Below the pieces are notes generated by a model. It was not told the origin of the DNA and did not search any database. It saw only the letters and a program-made list of their open reading frames with translations. The position numbers were made by a program, and so were the translations under genes. A stretch of 64,000 bases of DNA from contig NC_084796.1 in the NCBI RefSeq assembly GCF_963169125.1, forward strand, positions 215,391,948 to 215,455,947, written 5' to 3'. Origin of the DNA: Humulus lupulus. Lineage: Eukaryota; Streptophyta; Magnoliopsida; Rosales; Cannabaceae. Below, in pieces: positions 43,477 through 53,955 of this stretch; position 1 is the stretch's first letter, and every line of letters starts with the position of its first letter.

Positions 43477-44523
43477 TCAAGTATCTTCTGGTCTCACTGG
43501 CACGACGTGGGTGGTATCAACCACACTGGCTAAGAATCCAATGCAACCCCCTTGAAATAAATCCCTAGCCCTCAATACAGAAATCATAGGAATGCGAGGT
43601 CCATGAACAGCACCAACAAACACAAAAGGATCCTCACCTTCAGGCTCAAAGGTGACCATCTTCCTTCTGCAATCAATAGTTGCCCCATACTTTGCCAACC
43701 AGTCCATACCCAATATCATATCAAAGTCAGTCATAACCAACTCTATTAAATCCACTGATAACTCTCTGCCCTCTACTGTCACTGGCAAAGATCTGACCCA
43801 TCTCTTGGATACTACTAAGTCTCCAGTGGGTAACAAAGCACCAAACCCCACAGCATAAAAATCACAAGGTCTACACAATCTATCAATAACACTACTAGCA
43901 ACAAATGAATGTGTAGCACCGGAATCAATCAACACATTATAAGGGGTTCTAGCACTAAGAAGCTGACCTGTAAAAACTGAGGGAGAAGCCTCAGCTTCTG
44001 CTTGAGTCAATGCGAACACTCGAGCTGGGGCCGAGCTTTCCGCCTTTCTGGGTTCTTCTTTTCTTGCCTTAGGGTAGTCCTTTTTAAGATGACCCACTGC
44101 TCCACAAGAGAAGCAGGCCCTTGCCCTACATTCTCCCAGGTGATGCCTCTTGCATCTAGGGCACTCAGGATAAGACTTCCAGGCTTCACCACCACCTGGA
44201 CGGCCCATAGAAATACCACGGGGCCGCCTATCAGGACCTGGAACTGGGAAGGTGTCAGGAACCTTCCTCTTTTGATCACTGGGGCCTACACCCCTACCGG
44301 AACCCACAAATGGAGGACCTGTCCTCCTAAATTCCTTTCTGGCTGCATTGTCAGCTATGAGTGCCTTCTCAACCACCTGTGCATAGGTAGTAACCCCTGC
44401 CACAGTGATGATACGTACATCACGGGCTAATCTGGGCTGTAGCCCCTGCAAGAATCTCTCTCTCCTGGTCCCATCAGTGGGCACCAATTCCTGGGCAAAC
44501 TTTGCCAAACGATCGAATTTCAA
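43477..44523 (-). pseudogene. RE-G gag C-terminus, zinc knuckle and protease
   Basis: 348 open codons. The gag tail ALKFDRLAKFAQELVPTD is followed by the knuckle region CPRCKRHHLGEC and CFSCGAVGHLKKDYP, in which the last Cys of CCHC is Tyr. The protease has an intact VLIDSGATHSFVASS active site and ILGMDWLAKYG. The knuckle loss would weaken RNA packaging, while the protease looks catalytically complete. Confidence 0.85.
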
Positions 44524-45166
44524 GGCATACTCAGTAACTGATAAGTTCCCCTGAAGTAGCCTAATAAAATCCTCGGCCTTCGCCGCTCTAATAGCATCAT
44601 TATAATATTTTCCATTGAATAGAGTCTAAAACTCTTCCCAAGTCAGGGCATTCACATTCTTGGTCTGGGTAATCACTTCCCACCAACTCTGGGCATCCTC
44701 CCAAAACAAATGGGTGGCACAGGCCACCCTCTCATTACCAGATACCCTCATAAAGTCAAGGATAGTGGTAATCATGCTCATCCATTATTCAGCCTTGGCA
44801 GGATCTGCACTGCCCTCAAATACTAGAGGTTGTTGGTTCCTGAACCTTTCATAAAGAGGCTCCCATTTATTTGCAACCTCAGGCAGCTGCTGGCACCGAC
44901 ACAGGAGGTGCCTCTGACACACTAGCCACTACATGCATTTGTTGTTGTTTTAGGAGACGAAGCTCTTCTCCCTGTTTTAATATAGTAGCCTGCGGATCAC
45001 TGACTATCTGCTGCCAGTTTATAGGAGATGGCTGTGGAATCTGTGACTGGTCATTTTCCTGACCCTGGCTATTATTATTATTATTCTGGCCCTGATCACT
45101 CTGGCCAGCTGAAGTGTCTGTCTGCCCTGGATTCATATTTCTACCACTGATACCTTGTTGAAACAT
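44524..45166 (-). pseudogene. RE-G gag N-terminus, frameshifted
   Basis: The first 95 codons from 45166 are Gln/Asn-rich (QGQNNNNNSQGQENDQSQ) with a coiled coil (ILKQGEELRLLKQQQ). A frameshift near 44885 separates them from the capsid-like segment with FEGSADPAKAE, SWWEVITQ and WEEF, which has two TAG or TAA codons. Confidence 0.7.
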
Positions 45167-45570
45167 TGATCAATACGGTCAGTCAGGTAGTAATAACTAA
45201 ACCTCTTGCTGCCTTACGGTCCAAGAACAAGCAGACAATTATCACATTCCACAGTCATACAAATATACAGGCAGATACATGTCTATAGCATTTAGCACTC
45301 ATTATGTATCACATAATATTTTACAACTCAATCATACTTATAAGTATGTTCCAGCAATCCCAGTACTAATAAGCACACATGTTCTAAGGATATAATATTT
45401 CCGGGCACAGGTTTAACATAGTGTCTCATGCATACAGGTAAAGCATATATACCACATTTAAGTAGTTATACATATAACTACATAAATAGTTACCAAACCA
45501 TGAGTCGAGCTTGACTTCAATTGTGTGTATACATGCCCAGCCAGTCTACAGGAACCCTAACCTTGGCATT
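45167..45570 (-). other. RE-G leader between primer site and gag
   Basis: About 400 bp of untranslated leader with no supported reading frame. Confidence 0.5.
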
Positions 45571-45582
45571 GCTCTGATACCA
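45571..45582 (-). promoter_or_regulatory. Primer binding site of RE-G (initiator Met tRNA)
   Basis: The minus strand reads TGGTATCAGAGC, a perfect match to the canonical initiator-Met-tRNA site, 3 bases inside the 5' LTR. Confidence 0.85.
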
Positions 45583-45585
45583 AGT

Positions 45586-47954
45586 TGTAACGCCCTGGTT
45601 ACCCCAGAATAGTTACGGTGATCGGTGAACCAAAAATTTGACCCGCTACCCGAGTCCTTTGGTTAAAAACGTGCTCTAAATGTGATTAACAGGTTAAGGT
45701 GGAAAATTCAATAAAAGGGAAGGATAATTTATATTATAAATTTCTCTACAGAGCTAATCAATTTATATACAAGTTGTTCTCAGTACAAAATGGTCATTAC
45801 TGTTTCAAATTTACAATCCTGCCGACCTAAGCAGAAAAATAGGGTAAGCCCCCTAGTTCCTCTGAGAACTCCTTGGCCGTGGTGGTCAAGCGGCCGCAGA
45901 TGTACACATCACCACCTAAGCTCTCCACTCAAGGCTGGGTGAGCTTTTCTTTCCCTTTACTTGCACCACATAGCACCCACGAGCCAAGGCCCAACAAGAA
46001 AACACAATAAAGCATGACATAATATCAACAATGATCGTAATAATCATCCAGGACTATCAGTCCAAAATAGATAGGTGACAGTCGCAAAAGTCACTAGATT
46101 GGGAATAACTACCTTCAGCCTTGTGACGATAGGGTCACCGAGGCTCAAAGGTAAGTAAATCTTTCATTAGCTTAAACAGGATAGGTGCATGGTGATTGGT
46201 CACCAACATAACCTTCCTCATGACCATAAAGTCATAACCCTGGAACAATGTTCCCTAGCAATGTGACAAGCAGTCACCTGGGCCTTATGCCCTGGCTCTT
46301 AGTAACTAGTCTTAGACTAGCCAAGCACTTGTAATTTTCATCGACTTTAGGGTCGGTCCAACATTAATGCCATAGATCCATTCAACGCTGATATCGATTA
46401 GATCTAATCTTCAATCGGCCCTGCATTCAGGAAGCTTATGTCGTTTCTCACTCTTAGGTCAGTGTCCCTGACTAGTCAGTGCAATATACAGATAACCAAT
46501 ATTCATTAGCATTTAATATGAATTCCATGTCCACATTTATCAATCAACATGCCTCAGTACAATCACGCATGTCACATATACACAAGGTGCAGTTTTCTTA
46601 CCTTGAGTTCGAGCGAGAAGTATAATAAGGACGACCCCTAAGAACGATCGATCTTTTGGTTCCTTAGCGGTTACCTAATCACAACCAATTATAACCTCCA
46701 TTAATGAGAATCAACATAGATAGGGTCTTAATCTGAGCACCGCTCTCGGGACCTCGAAACATGCCCACACGATGAGTAAATACAATCCCAGGCCTTAAGG
46801 ATTGAAACCCCAAGTTAAAAACCCTTAAAAAACACCTAAAACGGGACTTTGAAGGAACAGGGTAGCGCTACAGCACTGACCCCTAGCGCCCCAATGCTAT
46901 TCTCAGAACCCCCAACACGCCCAAAAGCCTCCTGAGGAGCACTGTAGCACCCTAGGGTGGGCGCTATAGCGCTTGCTCCAGAGCAAACTCCCCTGAATCG
47001 ACCTTCTTCCTCTCCTTCGATTCTAACCTGTTTCCCACACTTCCAATTCCCATTCTTGGTGCCCAAATGAACCCAAAAACCATCCTAACACACCCCAAAC
47101 ATCACAAGCATAGGAACCCTAGCCAAAACTCCCAACAAAACCAAGTATTCACCCTAGAAATCTCAACTGCAAAACAAAACCAAAACAGGGCAAACCAGAT
47201 AATTCTATGGTTAGAAACTTACCCAAAGCTCAGCTTATGATGCTCTTCAATGGAGGAACACACTCCCAAAATCCCAAGGCTTGCTTCCCAAGCTCGAATC
47301 CTCAAGAATGGTTCAAAAATCACAAAGAAAGATGGAGAAAAGAAGGTACAGGAGAAACTTAGAAACTTGCTCTGTTTTACTATCTTCTTTCAGGCAATAA
47401 TGGTTTTATCTATCCTAGGGGTGAAATGACCATTTTACCCCTAGGTCAATTTAAAGTTTCTAAAGGCTCCCAAGGGCAAAATTGGTATTTTCCTCCTATC
47501 TCGTTAATCATAATTAACGCTCTCCAATTCCCGCTATTCTCGATAATCTCAAACACCAATAATTCACAACCCGTTACCCTTTAATTACCGGTAACGCTCT
47601 AATCATTAAAATCACCCCGAGACTCAACCCGAGCCCCACACTTAAACCTGTTGTGACTAGACCGCTAATCAGTAATCCAAAATCGTCTCATGCTGAATAG
47701 CTCGAATAAACCCACATTATAATGTGGTCTCAACATATATCACCAACATGCATATAATTATACCTCAACGGGCCAAACTACCATCACACCCCTGTAATTA
47801 AAATGTGGACCCACATGCATGCATTTAACATCATATTATAATATAATTCACATATACATGCATAATATCATTTAATGGCATAATTAAACAAGTATGGCCC
47901 TCCTGGCCTACTAATCCCGCCATTAAACCACATCGGAGAATTCGGGGCATTACA
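45586..47954 (-). repeat. 5' LTR of RE-G (right copy)
   Basis: 2369 bp from TGTAACGCCC to GGGGCATTACA. Its GC-rich AGCGCT patch is at about 46860-46975. Confidence 0.9.
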
Positions 47955-47959
47955 CCCGC

Positions 47960-48321
47960 CTAAACTTCCTAACCTCAAATATATCTCCAATTATTTTTTT
48001 CCATAACCCGATAACCTAAAGAACTGTCCAATACCTGAAATACCCCCTGACCTGCCCCAATTCAAATATTAAGCCCCGTTGTGACTTTCCCACTAACTAG
48101 CTCCCTAGGATCACCTCAAGTCGCATACTGCAGATTTACCCACATAATAATGTGGTTCTAAAAATTATAGCATATAATCGCATTTACATTCATATAACCA
48201 TACAAACATGCTTATCATATAATCATGCATTAAATTAATAAATTCACACATAAGCCACTTATGCCCTCCCGGCACACTAATCAAGGCCCTTAAGTCATAT
48301 TAGTGATTTTGGGTTGTTACA
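47960..48321 (-). repeat. 5' LTR of RE-E, inner segment
   Basis: This completes the RE-E right LTR after RE-G and ends GGTTGTTACA, followed by CTAGC, the right target duplication of RE-E. Confidence 0.85.
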
Positions 48322-48326
48322 CTAGC

Positions 48327-48638
48327 AAACCATGATTACATCCCTATTGGGCCCGGATTAGTCTAGCCCAAGCCCACTTCGGTTGACTGCCTATAAATAG
48401 GGCCAGTTGTGCACTGTAGCAGGGATCCCAAATTTTCTTTTGTAAGCAATTACTCTGGTAATACTTGAAGAAAACTCCATTGTCAAAAGCTTTCTAAGGC
48501 CTAATACAACTGACTCGTGGACTAAGGCTCATAAACGTCTCAACCACGTAAAAACTCTGATTGTTCATCTCTAATTCTTTTTTTTTCAGCTCTTGCTTCT
48601 TAATATATTTCTAGTTTCCGAAAAACTCGGTAAAGACA
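48327..48638 (+). repeat. RE-B 3' LTR, segment 3, with TATA box
   Basis: It contains CTATAAATAG (48391-48400), a leader, then 'gactcgtggactaagg' and 'ccacgtaaaaac' as in LTR A. It ends in a hairpin-like TTTCCGAAAAACTCGGTAAA. The end at about 48638 is estimated from the hairpin and from where the flanking tandem repeat begins. Confidence 0.6.
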
Positions 48639-48718
48639 TACCCATTTTTTTTGTGGTAAATATACTCAATGTCTTCAAAATGTTGCACTTTTATACCCAA
48701 ACTGTTTTTTTGGCAGTA
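48639..48718. repeat. Tandem repeat unit left of RE-H
   Basis: A unit of about 70 bp (poly-T, then 'ggtaaatatactcaatg', then 'ttgcacttttataccc') is repeated on the other side of RE-H at 60170-60230. RE-B's LTR and RE-H therefore both abut the same small array. Confidence 0.7.
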
Positions 48719-48723
48719 AATAT

Positions 48724-49315
48724 TATTGACCCAGATTTTGGTCAACTGACACGGAGTCGGAATATGCTTGATGTGAATGAATGTATTGAGAAGAACGTAA
48801 TGACAAAAAGTAACAAGAACACGATATTTTTATAGTGGTTCGGCCCCAGGATCTGGTAATAACCTACGTCCACTTATATTGTTATTGATATAAGAATCAA
48901 AGGAGTGATCAAAGAACAAGGGTTCAATGAGTTTCACTAACCTCTGAAGAACAATACAATATTCCAAAGGGAATTACTCTAATATCAAATAATTCAAAAG
49001 CCAAAAGTCCCTTCCTTGAGCTATTTTTTCCTATTTATAGGCTCAAGGGGGATTACATGATTTAGTTGCCAATGTTCTCTCCTAAATAATTGGATATTCA
49101 GGAGATTGTGTGAGTTAAATTCGGGATCTACAAAGAACTTTACAGTAATATGACATTGCATGCGGAACTATCGACCAGACTGGTCGTAGGTAAGACTGGG
49201 ATGCTTACTGCTTCTAGTGCGTCCTCTGGTCGATGCCCTAGCAGAGCTCTTCCAGGTGTCAGCCACGTGTCCAGGGATCACTTGCAACGTCATCAATGCT
49301 AATTTTTGGATAACA
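48724..49315 (-). repeat. 3' LTR of RE-H (left copy)
   Basis: 592 bp from TATTGACCCAG (outer TG mutated to TA) to TGGATAACA. The minus-strand TATA box lies in 'cctatttatagg' near 49030. The sequence CGACCAGACTGGTCG (49172-49186) is an inverted repeat. Confidence 0.85.
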
Positions 49316-49357
49316 TTTGCCCCCCAAGTTTATTTATCACGAGCAATAAATAAACTT
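49316..49357 (-). promoter_or_regulatory. Polypurine tract and hairpin of RE-H
   Basis: The minus-strand tract is AACTTGGGGGGCAAA. Overlapping its start is the inverted repeat AAGTTTATTTAT (49326-49337) with its complement at 49346-49357, as in RE-F. Confidence 0.75.
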
Positions 49358-49547
49358 TTGAGCGAACGACTCTTCGGTAACCCCACCATACGTGTCAGAA
49401 CCCTTCGTGTGTTCTTGGAAAAAGTAACCTACTTCTGTCTAATCATGACTTTTCGGTTCCCCAGTAATAATTCGACGGCCATTTCGCTTCCCCATACTTC
49501 GAAAAAGGGAAACTGATGATTACACCTTTTTGATGCCACAGACAAAC

Positions 49548-49557
49548 TTATATAATA
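49548..49557 (+). promoter_or_regulatory. TATA box of the RE-H antisense gene
   Basis: TTATATAATA is at the same relative position as the TATA box of the RE-F gene, followed by 'aaaccctaaaaa' leader sequence. Confidence 0.5.
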
Positions 49558-49726
49558 CCTTCGAAATCTTCCTTTTCTTTTTACGCACACCATTGTCTTC
49601 TCAAGAAACCCTAAAAACCAGAGTTTTAACCTTCTCCAGAGACCGTTCTTCTGCATTTTTAGGACTCAGTCCGAGAGTTCCTTGATCTCCAAAGACCCTT
49701 TTTCCATCTCCACGATAATTTTCTTG

Positions 49727-52700
49727 GTAAGTTTTCGAATTCTTATGCTTCAAATTTTCATGATGCATGCTTCTGTATGTTGACTCTTTGATTTCATCTG
49801 CTTCTGGTTTGAGACGCTTGTGAGTAGAATGTTTTGTAGGCAAAAAAGGGTTACAAGTTAGTTTAATAGTCAGGATCATACTTTTAGGACGTAAAATCGA
49901 AGTAAAAATTCGATCTTTAGGCTAGTTGGAAAATAGGTTTTTCCCGCCCCAATGGGAGTTGAAAAAGCTTTCGTGCGGAAAATTTTTCTTTTTGTTAGAA
50001 TGTTATTGTATAAAAGCTTGGCTTTTATACTCGACCAGCGTTATTTTAAAAAGCCTTTTAAAAATTCTTTATCCTCACCTCCCCATTCTTCTCTTTGCAG
50101 ACATTGATGCCAGATTTGTGGGGAGGTGAACGGCCCATCGACGACTATCTTCTCACCCAGCTGCTTGAAGGCGAAGAACAACCGGCCGACCGAGTCCAGG
50201 AGATTCCCTTCTCACGATCCTCTTCCAGACCTCGTCCTTCTCCTCCTCAAATGGCCTGTTCCAAATCCGTAGGCAAGAAAAGACCTGACTCTGATGATAG
50301 TCCAAACCTTCCTGCTCAGCCTGATTCGCAGGCTAGGGCTCCCTCGACCAGCGGTCGAAACAATCCTGTTCCTGACCCTAATATCCAAATTAGAGTCTGC
50401 CCTCGCCATCAGAATCTGCCTGATGTCGAGTGGTATATTTCCCCGACCAGCGTAGTGACCCTTCGGATGGTTGCTAACTATTTCAGGAAGTATCCCCTCA
50501 CAGGGGTTTCCATCAAAATTCCTGTCGCAGACCAAAGGGCTAACCTCCCCGGAGGTATATACAGCGCCTGGTCTCGGTATCATATAGAGGCGGGGGCTTT
50601 CCTCCCTCTACATCCTTTTTACCAGGGGGTGGCTAATTATTTCGATGTCGCCCCCTTCCAAATTACTCCAAACGGATATAGAATGCTGGTCGCACTCTAT
50701 ATCCTGTACAAACTTAAAAAATGTCCAGAACCTACTCCCCACGAGGTCAATTATCTTTTCGACCTTAAATCCAACCCGCAACAATATGGGATGGGTTTCT
50801 TCCACCTCTGTCACCAGGAGACAAGCCGGAGGTTCCTGAGTGACACTACACACATTTCTAACGGCAGTACAGTAAGGAGTACTTCCTTACTCCGAACATA
50901 ACCAGCAACAACCTAGCCTTCACCCGAGGAGGTAAGTACCATCTTTGACTGGTCGATACTTTTAATCAAGGAGTTTCCTTTCATTTTTCTAAGGCTGTAC
51001 TTTGTCTTTCAGGCCCATGGTTACGTCTGACGCCAACACCAGACATGGTGTTAAGGTCCAATAGACTGGCCAGGATGACAGACGCAGAAAAAAGCGTCAA
51101 GTCCCAGGTTACTGATGAAAACCTAAGGTTGTCTGGCCTCCTGGCTCCTCGCCATGAAACAAGAGGGTCAGTGGTAGCTGATGCCACTACCGAGGGGGTT
51201 CCCGAGCAGCAACCTCCTGCGTCCCCTCCTCGAAGGAGGCCGACGGGGGTTACAATCAGGGAGCCCACGGGCAATCCTTCTGCAGAAAGGCCTTCTGCTC
51301 CCCAAGGCAAGGGGAAACAAAAGGCCAAAGAACCAGTTATGGACCTGGGGGAATCTTCTGATGAAAATGGCAAAGTTATTTTGCTTTTAAATAGCTTGCC
51401 AATTCCCTGTCATTTGTTTGACGGGGAGGGCAACTTTACATATACTCCAAATCTAGGGTCAGACTTCTTCATGCCAGATAGTGAGTGTGTGACTAATAGA
51501 GTCAATAGTATAGCGACCAGTAGTTGTAGCTCGGGTACTAACTTTGTGACCTTCTTTTCCGTTGAATAAAGAGTTTTCATATGCCTTTATCTTACCCTCT
51601 GTATGTTTTTACTTGTATGCAGATATGGCCACTCCTAACGTCTTCGACCTATACAATGCTGAGGAGGAAGAGGAAGTTCCTCAGCTCTAGCGAAAGTCGT
51701 CAAGGAGACAGGCCGGCAAAACAAGCCAGAGACCGGCCAAGAAGAGTCGAACAGAAGACGCTCCCAGGGACGTGCCAGCTGGACAAACTTCTACTCATCC
51801 TCCGGCTCCTGCTGAGAAGCAGACTCCTCCTCCCCCGCCGAACCCTCCAGCTGCGCCCACCAGGGAACAAGACAAGCGGGAAGAAGCTCTTGGGGCCAAA
51901 CTCTCGAGCCATGCCTTACGAGAAGCTAAAGACCGCCTCGCGCACATCGCAAAGAACGACCGCGTCAAAAATGCACTGGTCGAGGCAAAGAGTATGGCAG
52001 TCGACCAAATCCTGAGCAGGACTCAGAACGAAATAGCCAGCGTAAGTGCCTATTTATCTCTTAGGCCTTAGTCTTTTATTCTTTGTAATAGGTCCTAACT
52101 TTATCTTCTGTCTTCAGGCTTTGCTGTCTGCAACTGCTGCTCATACCCGCACCCAAGCCACCATTGAACAGGCTCGGGCAAAGGCCATCTAGAGGCACCA
52201 GGTGAAGGCAGCCGAGGAACTTTCGGCTGCAGAGGCCAGGCACGCAAAGGAATTGGAGGCGCTGGCTCAGCAGAGGGATGCCGCGGTGAAAAAGCTATCA
52301 GAGGCTGAAGCTACGAAGGAAACTATAATAAAGCAAAGGGAGGAGTATCAAGATGCCAGCCGCACCCAGTATCGGGAAGTCAAGAGATTGGAAGAGGAGC
52401 ATAAGTCAAAAGACGAAGCCATTGCTACTCTTGAGGGCAAAGTAAAGCAGCTGGAGCTTGACAACTCCAAGAATCTGGAAAGATATAAGAGGACGACGCT
52501 CCGGTGTTTTTACAATTTCTGGAAACACAATCAGGGTGCCAACTTCAGCTATCTTTCAGAAGATGTCAGGACTGCTGAGCTGGCTCGCTGCACTGCTCAA
52601 CTGGCTGAAGAGGAGGCAAGAGCCAGGGTCCCTGCTTCCCCAAGTATTGCTGGCGTAGAGGAAGAAGGAGTTGTTGAGGATGCTGCCAACCAGAATGCTG

Positions 52701-52732
52701 ATAAAGACCCTCCTGCTCCCAATGCCTCTTGA
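49727..52732 (+). pseudogene. Antisense accessory gene of RE-H: PF04195-like domain plus coiled coil
   Basis: A 5'-UTR intron (49727-50100) ends six bases before the ATG at 50107. An in-frame TTG at 50095 lies inside that intron and is not the start. Coding exons are 50107-50931, 51013-51480, 51623-52041 and 52118-52732, with introns of 81, 142 and 76 bp matching RE-F. Exon 1 carries the PF04195-like core (FLPLHPFYQGVANYFDVAPF, PEPTPHEVNYLFD) without a stop until a 4-base loss near 50862 shifts the frame just before the exon end. Exon 2 is open throughout and ends before GTGAGT. Exon 3 has a TAG at 51688-51690 and exon 4 a TAG at 52190-52192. Exon 4 is a coiled coil (176 open codons) with an acidic tail. 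This is the best preserved copy in the window. Its function is unknown. Confidence 0.75.
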
Positions 52733-53421
52733 GCTTTTAATATTTTTTCTTTCTTTTGATTGTACGACCCACGGGTCATGATGTAAAGAAAATTCCTTTT
52801 TTGAATTTGCTACATGGGCAGCAAACCTTTTCTTTTATTTGAACATTTACATCCAAGCAGTGATGCTTGCGGTGTAAGAGATTACATCATGATGCTATAA
52901 CATTTTTATTTATTATAACATTTGTTCGTATGACCGAACTTAGCATAGTACTTTGGCTTGATTTAACAAAATATAAATTTTGAAAAATAATCTAAGTACC
53001 TTAGCATGCTTTCACTCATTTTGTTCATGTGTTTACATACTTCATGGTATGCTTTGCTATCGATGTGCCTTATATGCCCCCCAAGTGATCAAGGAGCTTT
53101 AGGTCCTTGGTCACTTGCCTTGACCACGACCTGTTTGAACATTTCTGCTCGGGAGAAAAAGTAATACTTATAATACAGCAAAACAACACACGTAATGAAC
53201 AAATACTTGTAAATATAAATTCACAAAGGTTGGCAAGAATCACTGGCTGTGCACAGTCCCTTATAATCTCGTATTAATAATGGACTAAACATGTCTTTAC
53301 GAGTGATTCTAAAATAGAATCTTACATATATGAGCGATTAGCCATACATCGTGGCTAACCCTCTTTGCTAAACTTGTAAAAAGTAAAATTTAATACAAGC
53401 CAGTCCTTTAAAAAGGATTGT
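52733..53421. other. Convergent 3' region of RE-H
   Basis: It corresponds to 27647-28328 of RE-F, with no reading frame. Long blocks are nearly the same in the two elements (for example 'gtatgctttgctatcgatgt'). Confidence 0.6.
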
Positions 53422-53955
53422 TCACTGATAGTACTTACGCAGGTGTTCTCCATTCCAATAATGTGGAACGAGATCTCCGTTCAAGCGTGCAAGTTTATAA
53501 GTGCCCGGATGAAGGACTTCTTCAATCTGGTAAGGTCCTTCCCAATTAGGTCCGAATACTCCAGCAGTGGGGTCGCGGGTGTTTAAGAAAACTCGTCGTA
53601 GCACCAAATCTCTGACGTTGAATTTTCTTTCTTTAACTTTGGAGTTAAAGTACCGGGCGACTTTTTGCTGGTATGCAACAACTCGGAGTTGGGCTTTCTC
53701 CCGTATCTCGTCAATCGAGTCTAGGGATTCCATCATCAGTTGGCTGTTCTGGTCTTGGTTGTATGTTAATCGTCGATGTGAGGGGGATCTAATTCGACAG
53801 GCAACATCGCCTCATATCCGTAGGCTAAGGAAAATGGGGTATGTCCTGTCACTATTCAGTGAGACGTTCTATACGACCAGAGGACTTCAGACAGCTGCTC
53901 TGGCCACGCCCCCTTAGCTTCTTCAAGTCTATTCTTCAGGGTATCTTTAAGAGTT
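53422..53955 (-). pseudogene. RE-H integrase C-terminal part
   Basis: 104 open codons (53736-53422) end at the natural stop. They include KVARYFNSKVKERKFNV, GPNWEGPYQIEEVLHPGTYK and NGEHLRKYY, the usual C-terminal integrase module of Tat elements. Between 53737 and 53955 one base is missing near 53795 relative to RE-F, which shifts the frame. Confidence 0.75.

Larger units (their letters stand above)
38185..47954 (-). mobile_element. RE-G: Tekay/Del-type Ty3/gypsy element inside the RE-E LTR
   Basis: A complete 9.77-kb element with LTRs of 2377 and 2369 bp, an initiator-Met-type primer site, gag-pol on the minus strand with an intact chromodomain, and a polypurine tract. It is flanked by CCTGC (38180-38184) and CCCGC (47955-47959), a 5-bp duplication with one transition. 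The uninterrupted RE-E LTR at 19200-19212 shows the pre-insertion target. By eye the LTRs differ at about 6% of positions. Confidence 0.9.
17389..48321 (-). mobile_element. RE-E: Tekay/Del-type Ty3/gypsy element hosting RE-F and RE-G
   Basis: LTRs of 2185 bp (17389-19573) and about 2295 bp (36252-38184 plus 47960-48321) bound the element. The flanks are CGAGC and CTAGC, a 5-bp duplication with one mismatch. The primer site (36237-36248) is of initiator-Met-tRNA type. Domains in order on the minus strand are gag capsid, zinc knuckle, protease, RT, RNase H, integrase and chromodomain. RE-F is inserted in gag and RE-G in the 5' LTR. By eye the LTR pair differs at roughly 8% of positions, the highest of the pairs here. 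Confidence 0.85.
3809..48638 (+). mobile_element. RE-B: 3' part of an old Tat-like retrotransposon, repeatedly interrupted
   Basis: Once later insertions are removed, the order is tandem-repeat spacer, accessory gene on the minus strand (4783-8716), polypurine tract (14465-14482) and 3' LTR (14483-14607, 16803-17388, 48327-48638). Inserted into it are a Cassandra-type LTR, RE-C, solo LTR D and RE-E, the last carrying RE-F and RE-G. The gag-pol part of RE-B is not in the window. It may lie beyond RE-A and the CACTA element, which seem to have split RE-B. The left limit is a guess. The right limit is set by a terminal hairpin and the start of a flanking tandem repeat. Confidence 0.6.

Noticed and set aside
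50095..50106. Upstream in-frame start (TTG at 50095) for the RE-H accessory protein
   Set aside because: These bases include the AG of the 5'-UTR intron acceptor. The first ATG after it, at 50107, aligns with the RE-F start.
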